Part shown: positions 8,736 to 16,627 of the stretch, in pieces
How positions within the stretch are numbered: the first letter of the stretch is position 1
Layout of the letters: each line of letters begins with the position of its first letter
Origin: Fimbriiglobus ruber
GTDB lineage: Bacteria > Planctomycetota > Planctomycetia > Gemmatales > Gemmataceae
Reading direction: 5' to 3'
Assembly (NCBI RefSeq): GCF_002197845.1
Contig: NZ_NIDE01000014.1
Coordinates: 248,001-312,000, forward strand
Length of the DNA: 64,000 bases
Translations under genes and position numbers: made by a program
Notes under the pieces: generated by a model
What the model was told of the DNA's origin: nothing
The model's input: the letters and a program-made list of their open reading frames with translations, nothing else
Database searches by the model: none

Positions 8736-10123
8736 CCCTCATCCCCGTTGGCTCCCGGTTCGACCCCAGCGGCCAGCGGCATTTCGCGCCGCAATTCTTG
8801 CAGTTCTTCCTCCTCTTTATTGGTCAAGCCTTCCATCCGTGACTTCTGATTCAAGTCCGCGAGGCGTTTCATCCTGTCCCGGCTCGCGTCCGATCGGGTG
8901 CTGACCAGACCGAATAATTTCGTGCTATAGGCTTCCGACACGTCCCCGTAAACGAGCCGCTTGAGAGCCGTACCTGTGACGCGGCCGGAGAACGCAGAGC
9001 CGTCGCCGGGGACCGGAAGTCGCCAGACGCTGCCTCTCTCTGCCGCCTGGCAAATCAGCGGGCTGTGCGTGGTTACGATGAACTGAATTTTGGGGAACAG
9101 CCGACAGAACCACTGGCCGATCCGGCGCTGCCAGGTGGGGTGAAGGTGGGCGTCGATCTCGTCGATCAGAACGACCCCGGGGAGATCGATCTGCACGTTT
9201 TTCTTGCGGATCTGACGAACGACTCTGTCCTCCCCGTAGGTGCGCACGAACTGTCGGACGAGTTCAAACGTCATGCTGAGCAGCGAGCGGTAGCCGTCGC
9301 TCAACTGCTCGACCTGGACGGTCGCGCCCGTTCCGTCCCGGAAGTACACGCCGGCCGAGTTCACGTCAACGAGTTCCGTTCCGTGCGGCAGCAGACGGCC
9401 GTTGTTGACAAAGTTCTTGAGGTCGTCCACCAGATTGTGTTCGGACGGTTTCTCCAGATGGCGGACGTGAAGTTGTTGCAGCCAGGCGACTGCTTCCGTC
9501 AGTGCCACGTCTTCCCCGAAGGCCGTCAGGTGGGACGCCAGTCGGGGGTTGGAGGCGAAGAGTTTTTCGTACTCCTTGGTCCCCCCGGCGAACCGCCGGA
9601 ACGGGCCATACGACGCGGAAAACCAGCCGGTACCGTCCCCCCAGACGGTGCCGTTCGGGTCGTGTTTGAGTTGCTTGGGAACGGCGAGCGAGACCGCCCC
9701 CGTTTTGGCCGAACGCGCGAGCCGGAGCGCGGCTTCCGCGTAAACGTGCTGGGACACGCGGCCCGACCCGCCCGGGCGATCGAGCGCGTGATCCTGGTCG
9801 ATGACCAGGTGGACCGAGCCTTTCGCTTCACCCATTCGCAGCCAATCCGACCAATTCTGCCGCAGTGCAGCGGCCTCTTGTGGACCGACTATGCAGAGGG
9901 CGATCGAACGAATGACCGATGTTTTTCCCGACCCATTATCCCCCAACAGTACGTGCCAGCCGGCGTATTCTTCCGGCTCAAAATCCATCTTGAATTTTGT
10001 GATCGATCGGATGTTTCTGATGACGACCGATTTCAGGTACATGAGAAGTTGACCCGCGAGAACGACGGCTCGCCGCGGCACCCGAGGTTCAACCCCGGTC
10101 GGCCGAGACGATTTTTCCGCCAC
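8732..10123 (-). CDS. AAA ATPase, PtuA-like (Septu-type partner)
   Basis: An SMC/OLD-like AAA ATPase of up to 463 residues. Visible parts: IRNIRSI start motif, Walker A GDNGSGKTS (residues 61-69), signature LSDGYRSLL (274-282), Walker B VVLIDEIDAHLHP (317-329), H-loop TTHSP (351-355), and a charged helical tail (400-440). This is the layout of ATPases that recognise infection or DNA in Septu-type systems. The next gene, an HNH nuclease, overlaps it by 4 bases. The GTG at 10123 is the longest start; ATG at 10042 (MYLKSVVIRN) matches the usual family N-terminus and may be the true one. There is no TOPRIM domain, unlike OLD nucleases. Confidence 0.82.
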   Translation of the reverse strand: MAEKSSRPTGVEPRVPRRAVVLAGQLLMYLKSVVIRNIRSITKFKMDFEPEEYAGWHVLLGDNGSGKTSVIRSIALCIVGPQEAAALRQNWSDWLRMGEAKGSVHLVIDQDHALDRPGGSGRVSQHVYAEAALRLARSAKTGAVSLAVPKQLKHDPNGTVWGDGTGWFSASYGPFRRFAGGTKEYEKLFASNPRLASHLTAFGEDVALTEAVAWLQQLHVRHLEKPSEHNLVDDLKNFVNNGRLLPHGTELVDVNSAGVYFRDGTGATVQVEQLSDGYRSLLSMTFELVRQFVRTYGEDRVVRQIRKKNVQIDLPGVVLIDEIDAHLHPTWQRRIGQWFCRLFPKIQFIVTTHSPLICQAAERGSVWRLPVPGDGSAFSGRVTGTALKRLVYGDVSEAYSTKLFGLVSTRSDASRDRMKRLADLNQKSRMEGLTNKEEEELQELRREMPLAAGVEPGANGDEG

Positions 10124-10206
10124 CGTGTTTCCACAATATTAGGTGACGCAGGTCTGCTTTGAAGCCACAAACGTGGGTGGAATGCGACCCACGTGACCCG
10201 CAACGC

Positions 10207-11478
10207 TCAAGGTTTGTCCCGAGCGGTTTCCCGCACCCGGGCGGTCTCGCGGTCGGCCGCGGCCGTTTCGGGCGCGTGTTCGATGAGCTTGTAAGCGGGA
10301 AGTTGGTCTCGCCGAAAGATCGTCGCGTACACCCACCGGCCGAGCCAGATCGACGCCGGCTCGACGGTCCAGGAGCCGATCCACGCGAGGAAGATCGACA
10401 CGGCGATGGTGACCGCGGCACACGCGAGGACCGCGTCGAGGTGCGACCACCCGTCCTGGCGGCAAACGAGGTAGACGTAACACCCGAGCGAAAGTTCGAC
10501 CAGGATGTGAACCAGGTAGAGCGGGAACGAAATCCGGCCGAGGAACACGAGCGGCCGGCGGGTCAGGAGCCACCGGCCCCAGGCGGAGTAAGTATACCCA
10601 GCCAGTAAGAGAAGGGCGCCGACCGTCCTGTGGCAGGCGGCCAGCCGTTCGACGGTGACGGAGGACGGGGGGCCGAACTTCTGGGTCAGCCAGTCCGGGG
10701 TCGCTCCCCCGATCACCATCCCAGCCAGCACCGCGACCAGACAAACCGCTCCGACGGCCACCGACAGGGCCCCGGCCCCCGGCCGCGGCGCGCGCCCGCC
10801 GAGCAGGTCGCAGAAGGCGGCGCCGACCAGGAACTCGAGCCCGGACACCCACCCCTTGCAGATCAACACGACGGCCAGGACCAGATACGCCCAGAACCGA
10901 TTGCGGAGACCGCCGAATAGGGCGTGGAAGGCGAACACGAATAGCGAACCGGCGAACTCGATCTGCATCGTCCAAAGAATGTTGTTATAAGTGTTGTAAG
11001 TCCGGGGGACTTCAAACGCGAAGAAGGCCTTGTAAACCGCCTCGGTGAGCGCCCCGGACCGCGACGCCGGGAAGTTGTTCCAGACGTCCAGCCAGTAGCC
11101 GGGCGAGAAGCCGGCCGCCACGGCCGCCTGCCGGTTGTAGTACAGGCCGAACCGGAGGAGCAGGTAGGACAGGAAAACTGACGCGCCCACCGGGACGGCC
11201 AGCCGGAAGTACCGTCGGACGGCCGCCGACCGGAGTGATTCGACTCCGCCCCCGCGAACGAACGAGAGCGACAGCACGAAGCCGCTGAGGACGAAGAACA
11301 GGTCGACGGCGAAATCGCCGTTATAAAACATGGTCACCCACGGCGGGGGAACCGTCGGCCCGCCTTTCAGTGCGGGGAGAAAAGCGACGATCTGGTGCCA
11401 GACCACCACGACCACCGCGGCGATGCCGCGGACGGAGTCCAGGAACAAAAAATCGTCCCGCGAATGTTTCGCATCCAT
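10207..11478 (-). CDS. Acyltransferase 3 family membrane protein
   Basis: A 423-residue multi-pass membrane protein of the acyltransferase-3 (OafA/YrhL-like) family, which moves acyl groups to sugars or other cell-surface molecules. Family hallmarks are FLDSVRGIAAVVVVVWHQ near the N-terminus (conserved Arg and His), DFAVDLFFVLSGFVLS (the FFVLSGF motif), and about ten hydrophobic segments. A polar, Arg/Glu-rich cytoplasmic tail closes the protein. It is followed on the same strand by the PtuA-like gene after 83 bases, but a functional link is doubtful. The acyl acceptor is unknown. Confidence 0.9.
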   Translation of the reverse strand: MDAKHSRDDFLFLDSVRGIAAVVVVVWHQIVAFLPALKGGPTVPPPWVTMFYNGDFAVDLFFVLSGFVLSLSFVRGGGVESLRSAAVRRYFRLAVPVGASVFLSYLLLRFGLYYNRQAAVAAGFSPGYWLDVWNNFPASRSGALTEAVYKAFFAFEVPRTYNTYNNILWTMQIEFAGSLFVFAFHALFGGLRNRFWAYLVLAVVLICKGWVSGLEFLVGAAFCDLLGGRAPRPGAGALSVAVGAVCLVAVLAGMVIGGATPDWLTQKFGPPSSVTVERLAACHRTVGALLLLAGYTYSAWGRWLLTRRPLVFLGRISFPLYLVHILVELSLGCYVYLVCRQDGWSHLDAVLACAAVTIAVSIFLAWIGSWTVEPASIWLGRWVYATIFRRDQLPAYKLIEHAPETAAADRETARVRETARDKP

Positions 11479-11645
11479 ACGATCGCCCCCGGCCGGTGGT
11501 CCGCAAATGGCGGGGGGAATGATACTGGTCCCGTTCCGCGCTCGCCAGGACTCGGACGCGGGCGGTTTCGCCCGCGTCGACGCTCATCAAGTGGCTCCCG
11601 GACCGGCCGGGCACGGCACCCGGGCCGACCGCTCGCGACTTCGCG

Positions 11646-12401
11646 CTACTCGACCTTCTTCATCTCCTCGGGCTTCCAGTTGGTGATCAGGCGGCGGACG
11701 ACCACCCGGCCGGCCTTGAGTACGATGACGGTGAAAAAGATCGTGACCCACAAGGGGCAGCACCACGGCTTGACGTAATACTTCGGCAGGTTCGTCAGCG
11801 TGTCCTTGTCGCCCGTTTCCAGGATCGGGCCGAGCCACTCGTTCGCCTTGATCCACAACGTCGTGTCGAACGCGATCAGGATGAGAATGAAAATGGCGGC
11901 CCCGATGCCCGGCAGCCAGTGCATGAAGTAGTCGCCGCCCGAAGTCTCGTAGACCTGCTTGGTCTCGTGCCGCCGGCGGCCCAGCAGGCTGAACCCGCAG
12001 TTCAGACAGATCTTGGCGTCCGGCGGGTCGAGCTCCTTGGCGCAGAACGGGCACCGCGGAACGTCGCTCTCCTTGATGACCCCGTACGGGTTCGTTTCGT
12101 CGTCGTCGTCAACGTCGCGGGACTTGTTCTCGGGGGGCGGGTCGTCCGCCTTGAAGGGGATCGGCGCGTCCGCCGCGGGCGGCTTGGCGGCGACCGGCGC
12201 CGCCGGCCGGGCCGCGACGGGGGCCGCCGGCTTGGCCCCGGCCGGTCTGGCGGCGACCGGCCGGGCGGGCCCGCCGCCGGCCGGTGGTACCTGGAATGCC
12301 GTCTGGCAGTTCTTGCACCGGATCGTTTTGCCGGCGAATTCCGCCGGAACCTTGAAATCCTTGCCGCACTTCGGACAAGTAATCTCCAGCGTCGCGGACA
12401 T
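11646..12401 (-). CDS. Zinc-ribbon membrane protein
   Basis: A 251-residue protein with an N-terminal MJ0042-type zinc ribbon (ITCPKCGKDFKVPAEFAGKTIRC..C), a Pro/Ala-rich low-complexity linker (residues ~40-85), a second zinc-finger-like unit (CPFCAKELDPPDAKICLNCGFSL) and two hydrophobic segments (LPGIGAAIFILILIAFDTTLW and PLWVTIFFTVIVLKA). It probably sits in the cytoplasmic membrane with the zinc domains in the cytosol. Such double-ribbon proteins are common in planctomycetes but uncharacterised. It is divergent from the glycosyltransferase gene that starts 88 bases away, so both promoters lie in that short gap. Confidence 0.75.
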   Translation of the reverse strand: MSATLEITCPKCGKDFKVPAEFAGKTIRCKNCQTAFQVPPAGGGPARPVAARPAGAKPAAPVAARPAAPVAAKPPAADAPIPFKADDPPPENKSRDVDDDDETNPYGVIKESDVPRCPFCAKELDPPDAKICLNCGFSLLGRRRHETKQVYETSGGDYFMHWLPGIGAAIFILILIAFDTTLWIKANEWLGPILETGDKDTLTNLPKYYVKPWCCPLWVTIFFTVIVLKAGRVVVRRLITNWKPEEMKKVE

Positions 12402-12489
12402 GAGCCTCGCTCCCGGGGACGGACGTGGCGGCGTCGAAATCGGGTCCGGCGGACCGGAATAAGTCCGCGGGGCCCGGGATCAGTATTCT

Positions 12490-13464
12490 ATGAAAATCGA
12501 CCCGGAGCCACACGCGATGTTATCCGCCCCGGGCACCGCCACCCCGCCGCCGACGGCCGCCCTCCCGCCTCTGCCGGGGGGAAGCGGTGCCGCGGATCCG
12601 GGGTTGCGACCTTCGCCCGGCCCCCGGACAATGCCCTCCGGTCCCGTCGCCGTTCCTTCCGCCGCACCCCCCGGGACATCGTCCGTGGCTGCTCCCGCCG
12701 CTCCCCCGTCGTCGCCCCCTGGTCCCCCGGCCGCGCCGCGCATCCTCGTGTCGCTGGCCACGTACAACGAGCGCGGGAACCTCGCCCCGCTGATCGCGGA
12801 AATTCGCAAGTACGCGCCGAACGTGGACATGCTGGTCGTGGACGACAACTCGCCGGACGGCACCGGCCGGTTGGCCGACGAGCTGGCGGCGGCCGACCCG
12901 CGGATTCGTGTGATCCACCGCCCGGGCAAACTCGGGCTGGGGACGGCGACGCTGGCCGCCATGCGGTACGCGATCGACAACGGGTACGACTACCTGCAGA
13001 ACATGGACGCCGATTTCAGCCACCCGCCCCGGTTCCTCCCGGGCATCCTGGCCGGCATGGCGAACCACGACGTGATGATCGGCTCGCGGTACGTGAAGGG
13101 CGGCGGGACCGAGAACTGGCCGCTCGCCCGACTGGTCATCAGCCGGACGCTGAACACGCTCGTCCGGTTCCTGTTCCGGATGCCGGTCCTGGACGCCAGC
13201 GGGGCGTTCCGGTGTTACCGGGTGAGCAAGCTGAAGGTCGCCCACCTGGAGCGGACCCTGAGCCGCGGGTACTCGTTCCAGCAAGAGGTGCTGTTCCGCT
13301 GCCACCTCGTCGGGAGTCGGCTGGGCGAATACCCGATCATTTTCGAGAACCGCCGCGAGGGCAAGTCGAAGGTCAACCAGAAGGAGGCGGTCCGGTCGAT
13401 CGCCATGATCCTGTGGATCGGCGTCAATCACTTCTTCGGGCTGGAAGATTACAAGGCGCGGTAG
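12490..13464 (+). CDS. Family 2 glycosyltransferase, polyprenol-phosphate type
   Basis: A 324-residue protein whose C-terminal ~240 residues form a GT-A glycosyltransferase of the DPM1-like group. Visible are VSLATYNERGNLAPLI, VVDDNSPDGTG (nucleotide-binding Asp pair), NMDADFSHPPRFLP (the DAD/DxD metal site), and GSRYVKGGGTENWPL. Such enzymes move a sugar from a nucleotide donor to polyprenyl phosphate. The first ~80 residues are Pro/Ala/Gly-rich and not part of the fold, an unusual extension. There are no clear C-terminal membrane helices, unlike some relatives. The upstream 88-bp gap is shared with a divergent gene. Confidence 0.88.
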   Translation: MKIDPEPHAMLSAPGTATPPPTAALPPLPGGSGAADPGLRPSPGPRTMPSGPVAVPSAAPPGTSSVAAPAAPPSSPPGPPAAPRILVSLATYNERGNLAPLIAEIRKYAPNVDMLVVDDNSPDGTGRLADELAAADPRIRVIHRPGKLGLGTATLAAMRYAIDNGYDYLQNMDADFSHPPRFLPGILAGMANHDVMIGSRYVKGGGTENWPLARLVISRTLNTLVRFLFRMPVLDASGAFRCYRVSKLKVAHLERTLSRGYSFQQEVLFRCHLVGSRLGEYPIIFENRREGKSKVNQKEAVRSIAMILWIGVNHFFGLEDYKAR

Positions 13465-13503
13465 TGGGGTGGGGTTGCGTCCCCGGTGTCCCCGGGCGGG
13501 ATC

Positions 13504-13664
13504 CCTCGTTGTACCCCACAAGTCTGCAACGTCTTTCGTAACAAGATGTTGCGGACACGGCATTCGGAAGGCCCAAATCCGCTTCGCCGCTTGGAAAACG
13601 CTTGTTTTCCAGGCCATTCAGAAGGGGCATTTTCGCTGCTTCCGACTTATGGGGTACAACGAGG
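13504..13664. mobile_element. 161-bp MITE-like element, copy 1
   Basis: The element starts CCTCGTTGTACCCCA and ends with its complement, giving terminal inverted repeats of about 21 bp with one mismatch (CACAAGTC at one end, CATAAGTC at the other). Flanking 8-bp direct repeats GCGGGATC (13496-13503 and 13665-13672) are perfect target duplications. It encodes no transposase. Removing the element and one duplication restores an almost perfect hairpin CCGGTGTCCCCGGG-CGGGAT-CCCGGGGACACCGG. A second copy in the opposite orientation lies at 43753-43913 and has the same length. The space between the glycosyltransferase stop and alaS is otherwise empty. Confidence 0.9.
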
Positions 13665-13840
13665 GCGGGATCCCGGGGACACCGGCCCAAACCATCCACC
13701 CATTCCCATCCCGACCATCCCCCGCGCGAACACGTCCCGCCGCCCGCCTGTCTCCCTCTTGACCTTTTCGCCCCGAAGTCGTGTCTTTCTCCGTACCGCC
13801 CGCCCGCTCCCGGGCCGGGGCGATATCGTCCGAGGGTGCC

Positions 13841-16528
13841 ATGCCGACGTCGACCGAGATCCGCCAGCAGTTCATCGACTTCTTCTGCCAGAAGCACGGG
13901 CACACGTTCGTCCCGTCCAGCAGCGTCGTCCCGCTCGACGACCCGACGCTCCTGTTCGCCAACGCCGGCATGAACCAGTTCAAGCCGTACTTCCTCGGGA
14001 CCGAGAAGCCGCCGTACAAGCGGGCCGCGAATACGCAGAAGTGCATCCGAGCCGGCGGCAAGCACAACGACCTCGACGACGTCGGCAAGGACACGTACCA
14101 CCACACGTTCTTCGAGATGCTCGGGAACTGGAGCTTCGGCGACTACTTCAAGAAGGAAGCCATCGCCTGGGCGTGGGAACTGCTCACCGACGTCTGGAAG
14201 ATGGACAAGTCCCGCCTGCACGTCACCGTGTTCGAGGGCGACCCCGCGAACGGCATCCCGCGCGACGACGAGGCGGCCGATTACTGGCGGGCCGTCGGCG
14301 TGCCGGACGCGCACATCCACCTCGGCAACAAGAAGGACAACTTCTGGGAAATGGGCAACACCGGCCCGTGCGGCCCGTGTACCGAGATCCACTACGACCA
14401 CACGCCCGACAAGTCCGGCGGCCCGCTAGTGAACAAGGGGACCGACCAAGTCATCGAGATCTGGAACAACGTCTTCATCCAGTTCAACCGGAACGCGGAC
14501 CAGAGCCTCACCCCGCTGCCGGCCAAGCACGTCGACACCGGGATGGGCTTCGAGCGCGTCACCAAGGTGCTTCAGGGCAAGTCGAGTAACTACGACACGG
14601 ACGTGTTCACGCCGATCTTTGAAGCGATTCAAAGCGTCACCGGCGCCCCGGCCTACACCGGCAAGCTCGAAGACCTCAAGGACACCGCTTACCGCGTCAT
14701 TGCCGACCACATCCGGATGTTGACGTTCGCGCTGACGGACGGCGGTGTGCCGTCGAACGTCGGCCGCGGGTACGTGATTCGGTCGGTCTTGCGGCGGGCC
14801 GAGCGGTACGGGTGGCAGCAGTTCGGCCTGAAGGAGCCGTTCCTTTACAAGCTGGTGCCGACGGTCGTCGAACACATGGGCGCCGCATTCCCGGAACTCA
14901 AGCGCGACCCGAAAAAGGTTCAGGACGTCATCCGGGACGAGGAGAAGAGCTTCCTCCGGACCCTGGGCCGGGGCATCAAACTATTCGCCGAAGCGGCCGA
15001 CCGTGCGCGGAAGAATAACGGCGTCGTGAGCGGAAAAGACGCGTTCGACCTGCACACGACGCACGGCCTCTTCATCGACATCACCACCCAGATGGCCCTC
15101 GAAGCCGGCCTGACGGTGGACCGGGCAGATTACGAGCGGCGCTGGGTGATTTTCACCACGCCGACCAACAACGCCCGGCCGGTCGTCTCGGCCATCAAGG
15201 GCGACCTGCCCAAGACCGACGACTCGCCCAAGTACCAGCCCACGCCCATCGACGCGACCGTTGTCGGCTGGGTGAAGGACAACACCGTTACCCGCGAGGG
15301 CACTCTGGCCGCGGGCGAAGCGGTCGCGCTGCTGCTCGACCGGACGAACTTTTACGCCGAACAAGGCGGGCAGGTCGGCGACGCCGGCATGATCCGCTCG
15401 CCGTCGGGGGCGGACTTCGTCATCGAAGACACGCTCCGACTCGGCGACGCGGTGTTACACATCGGCCGTTTGGAGCAGGGCGAACTCGCGGTCGGCGAGA
15501 AGGTGCAGGCCGAGGTCGGGGCCACGCGGCCGGACACGATGAAGAACCACACCGCCACGCACCTGATGAATCTCGCCCTCCGCGAAGTCCTCGGCGGCCA
15601 CGTCGAGCAGAAGGGCAGCCTCGTCGACGCGGACAAGACGCGGTTCGACTTCAGCCACGACAGGCCACTCACGCCCGACGAGATCCGGGCCGTCGAAGCG
15701 CGGGTGAATCAGGCCGTGGCCGCGGACCAACCCGTCGCGGCGATCACGATGCCGCTGGCCGAGGCGAAGAAGTTGCCGGGCGTCCGAGCCGTATTCGGGG
15801 AGAAGTACCCGGACCCGGTGCGGGTCGTCATGGTCGGGGCCGAGACCCCGGCGGACGTGACCGCCGACCTGTCGGTCGAATTCTGCGGCGGCACGCACGT
15901 CCCGCGGACGGGCACGATCGGGTACTTCAAGATCGTCGAGCAGGGCGGCGTAGCGAAGGGCGTCCGCCGCGTAACGGCCGTCACCGGCCGCGCGGCGACG
16001 GAGACGGTGCGGAAGATGACGGCCGTGGTCGATGACCTGACCGCCCGGTTCCAGTGCAAGGTGGACGACCTGCCGGCCCGGGTCGACGCGCTCCAGGAGG
16101 AGATCAAGAAGCTCCAGGCCCAACTCAAGAAGGGCGTGGCGGCCGACCTGTCCGGGACGGTAGACAAGTTGGTCGACGCGGCTCCGGAGGTGAACGGCGT
16201 GAAGCTGGTGGTCGGCCAGCTCCCGGCCGCCCCGGTCGATCAGGTGCGGACACAGGTGGACCGGGTGCGCCAGAAAGTGAAGTCGGCATTCGTCGTGTTC
16301 GGCTGGGCCGAGGACGACGGCAAAGCCCCACTCATTGTCGCCCTGACCAGCGACCTGCTCGCCAAGGGACTGAAGGCCGGCGACGTCATCAAGCCGCTGG
16401 CGGAGATCGTCGGCGGCAAAGGCGGCGGCAAGCCCGACCTGGCCCAAGCCGGCGGGAAGGATGCGAGCAAGCTCCCGGAAGCGATGGCGAAGGCGTTGGA
16501 ATTGGGGCGAGAGCTACTGACGAAATAG
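13841..16528 (+). CDS. alaS: Alanyl-tRNA synthetase
   Basis: Class II aminoacyl-tRNA synthetase that charges tRNA-Ala and edits mis-charged Ser/Gly. The 895-residue length is normal. Seen in order: class II core (FFCQKHGHTFVPSSSVVP, GTEKPPYKRAANTQKCIRAGGKHND, FFEMLGNWSFGDYFKKEAI, MGFERV), the editing domain with the zinc-site HTATHLM and CGGTHVPRTGTIG, and the C-terminal GKGGGKPDLAQAGG domain. All catalytic and zinc motifs look intact. I chose ATG 13841 (MPTSTEIRQQF) because GAGGG precedes it and other AlaS proteins start similarly. A MITE lies 177 bases upstream. Confidence 0.97.
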   Translation: MPTSTEIRQQFIDFFCQKHGHTFVPSSSVVPLDDPTLLFANAGMNQFKPYFLGTEKPPYKRAANTQKCIRAGGKHNDLDDVGKDTYHHTFFEMLGNWSFGDYFKKEAIAWAWELLTDVWKMDKSRLHVTVFEGDPANGIPRDDEAADYWRAVGVPDAHIHLGNKKDNFWEMGNTGPCGPCTEIHYDHTPDKSGGPLVNKGTDQVIEIWNNVFIQFNRNADQSLTPLPAKHVDTGMGFERVTKVLQGKSSNYDTDVFTPIFEAIQSVTGAPAYTGKLEDLKDTAYRVIADHIRMLTFALTDGGVPSNVGRGYVIRSVLRRAERYGWQQFGLKEPFLYKLVPTVVEHMGAAFPELKRDPKKVQDVIRDEEKSFLRTLGRGIKLFAEAADRARKNNGVVSGKDAFDLHTTHGLFIDITTQMALEAGLTVDRADYERRWVIFTTPTNNARPVVSAIKGDLPKTDDSPKYQPTPIDATVVGWVKDNTVTREGTLAAGEAVALLLDRTNFYAEQGGQVGDAGMIRSPSGADFVIEDTLRLGDAVLHIGRLEQGELAVGEKVQAEVGATRPDTMKNHTATHLMNLALREVLGGHVEQKGSLVDADKTRFDFSHDRPLTPDEIRAVEARVNQAVAADQPVAAITMPLAEAKKLPGVRAVFGEKYPDPVRVVMVGAETPADVTADLSVEFCGGTHVPRTGTIGYFKIVEQGGVAKGVRRVTAVTGRAATETVRKMTAVVDDLTARFQCKVDDLPARVDALQEEIKKLQAQLKKGVAADLSGTVDKLVDAAPEVNGVKLVVGQLPAAPVDQVRTQVDRVRQKVKSAFVVFGWAEDDGKAPLIVALTSDLLAKGLKAGDVIKPLAEIVGGKGGGKPDLAQAGGKDASKLPEAMAKALELGRELLTK

Positions 16529-16535
16529 CCAATTA

Positions 16536-16604
16536 CCACGGATGAACACGGATCAGAAAGAAGATAAGAGATTCGATCCTCTTCTGATCCGTGCTTATCC
16601 GTGG
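16536..16604. terminator. Inverted repeat after alaS, possible terminator
   Basis: The arm CCACGGATgaacACGGATCAGAA (16536-16558) pairs with TTCTGATCCGTgctTATCCGTGG (16582-16604). Stems flank a 23-base loop and are followed by a T-rich AAATTTTGGGG. It begins 8 bases after the alaS stop, so it may end alaS transcription. Repeated-family membership cannot be judged from one copy here. Confidence 0.45.
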
Positions 16605-16627
16605 CTAAATTTTGGGGCAGGATATTC

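Noticed and set aside
11919-13541. A 540-codon plus-strand frame
   Set aside because: Antisense to the zinc-ribbon protein and in another phase of the glycosyltransferase gene; Arg/Pro-rich with no motif.
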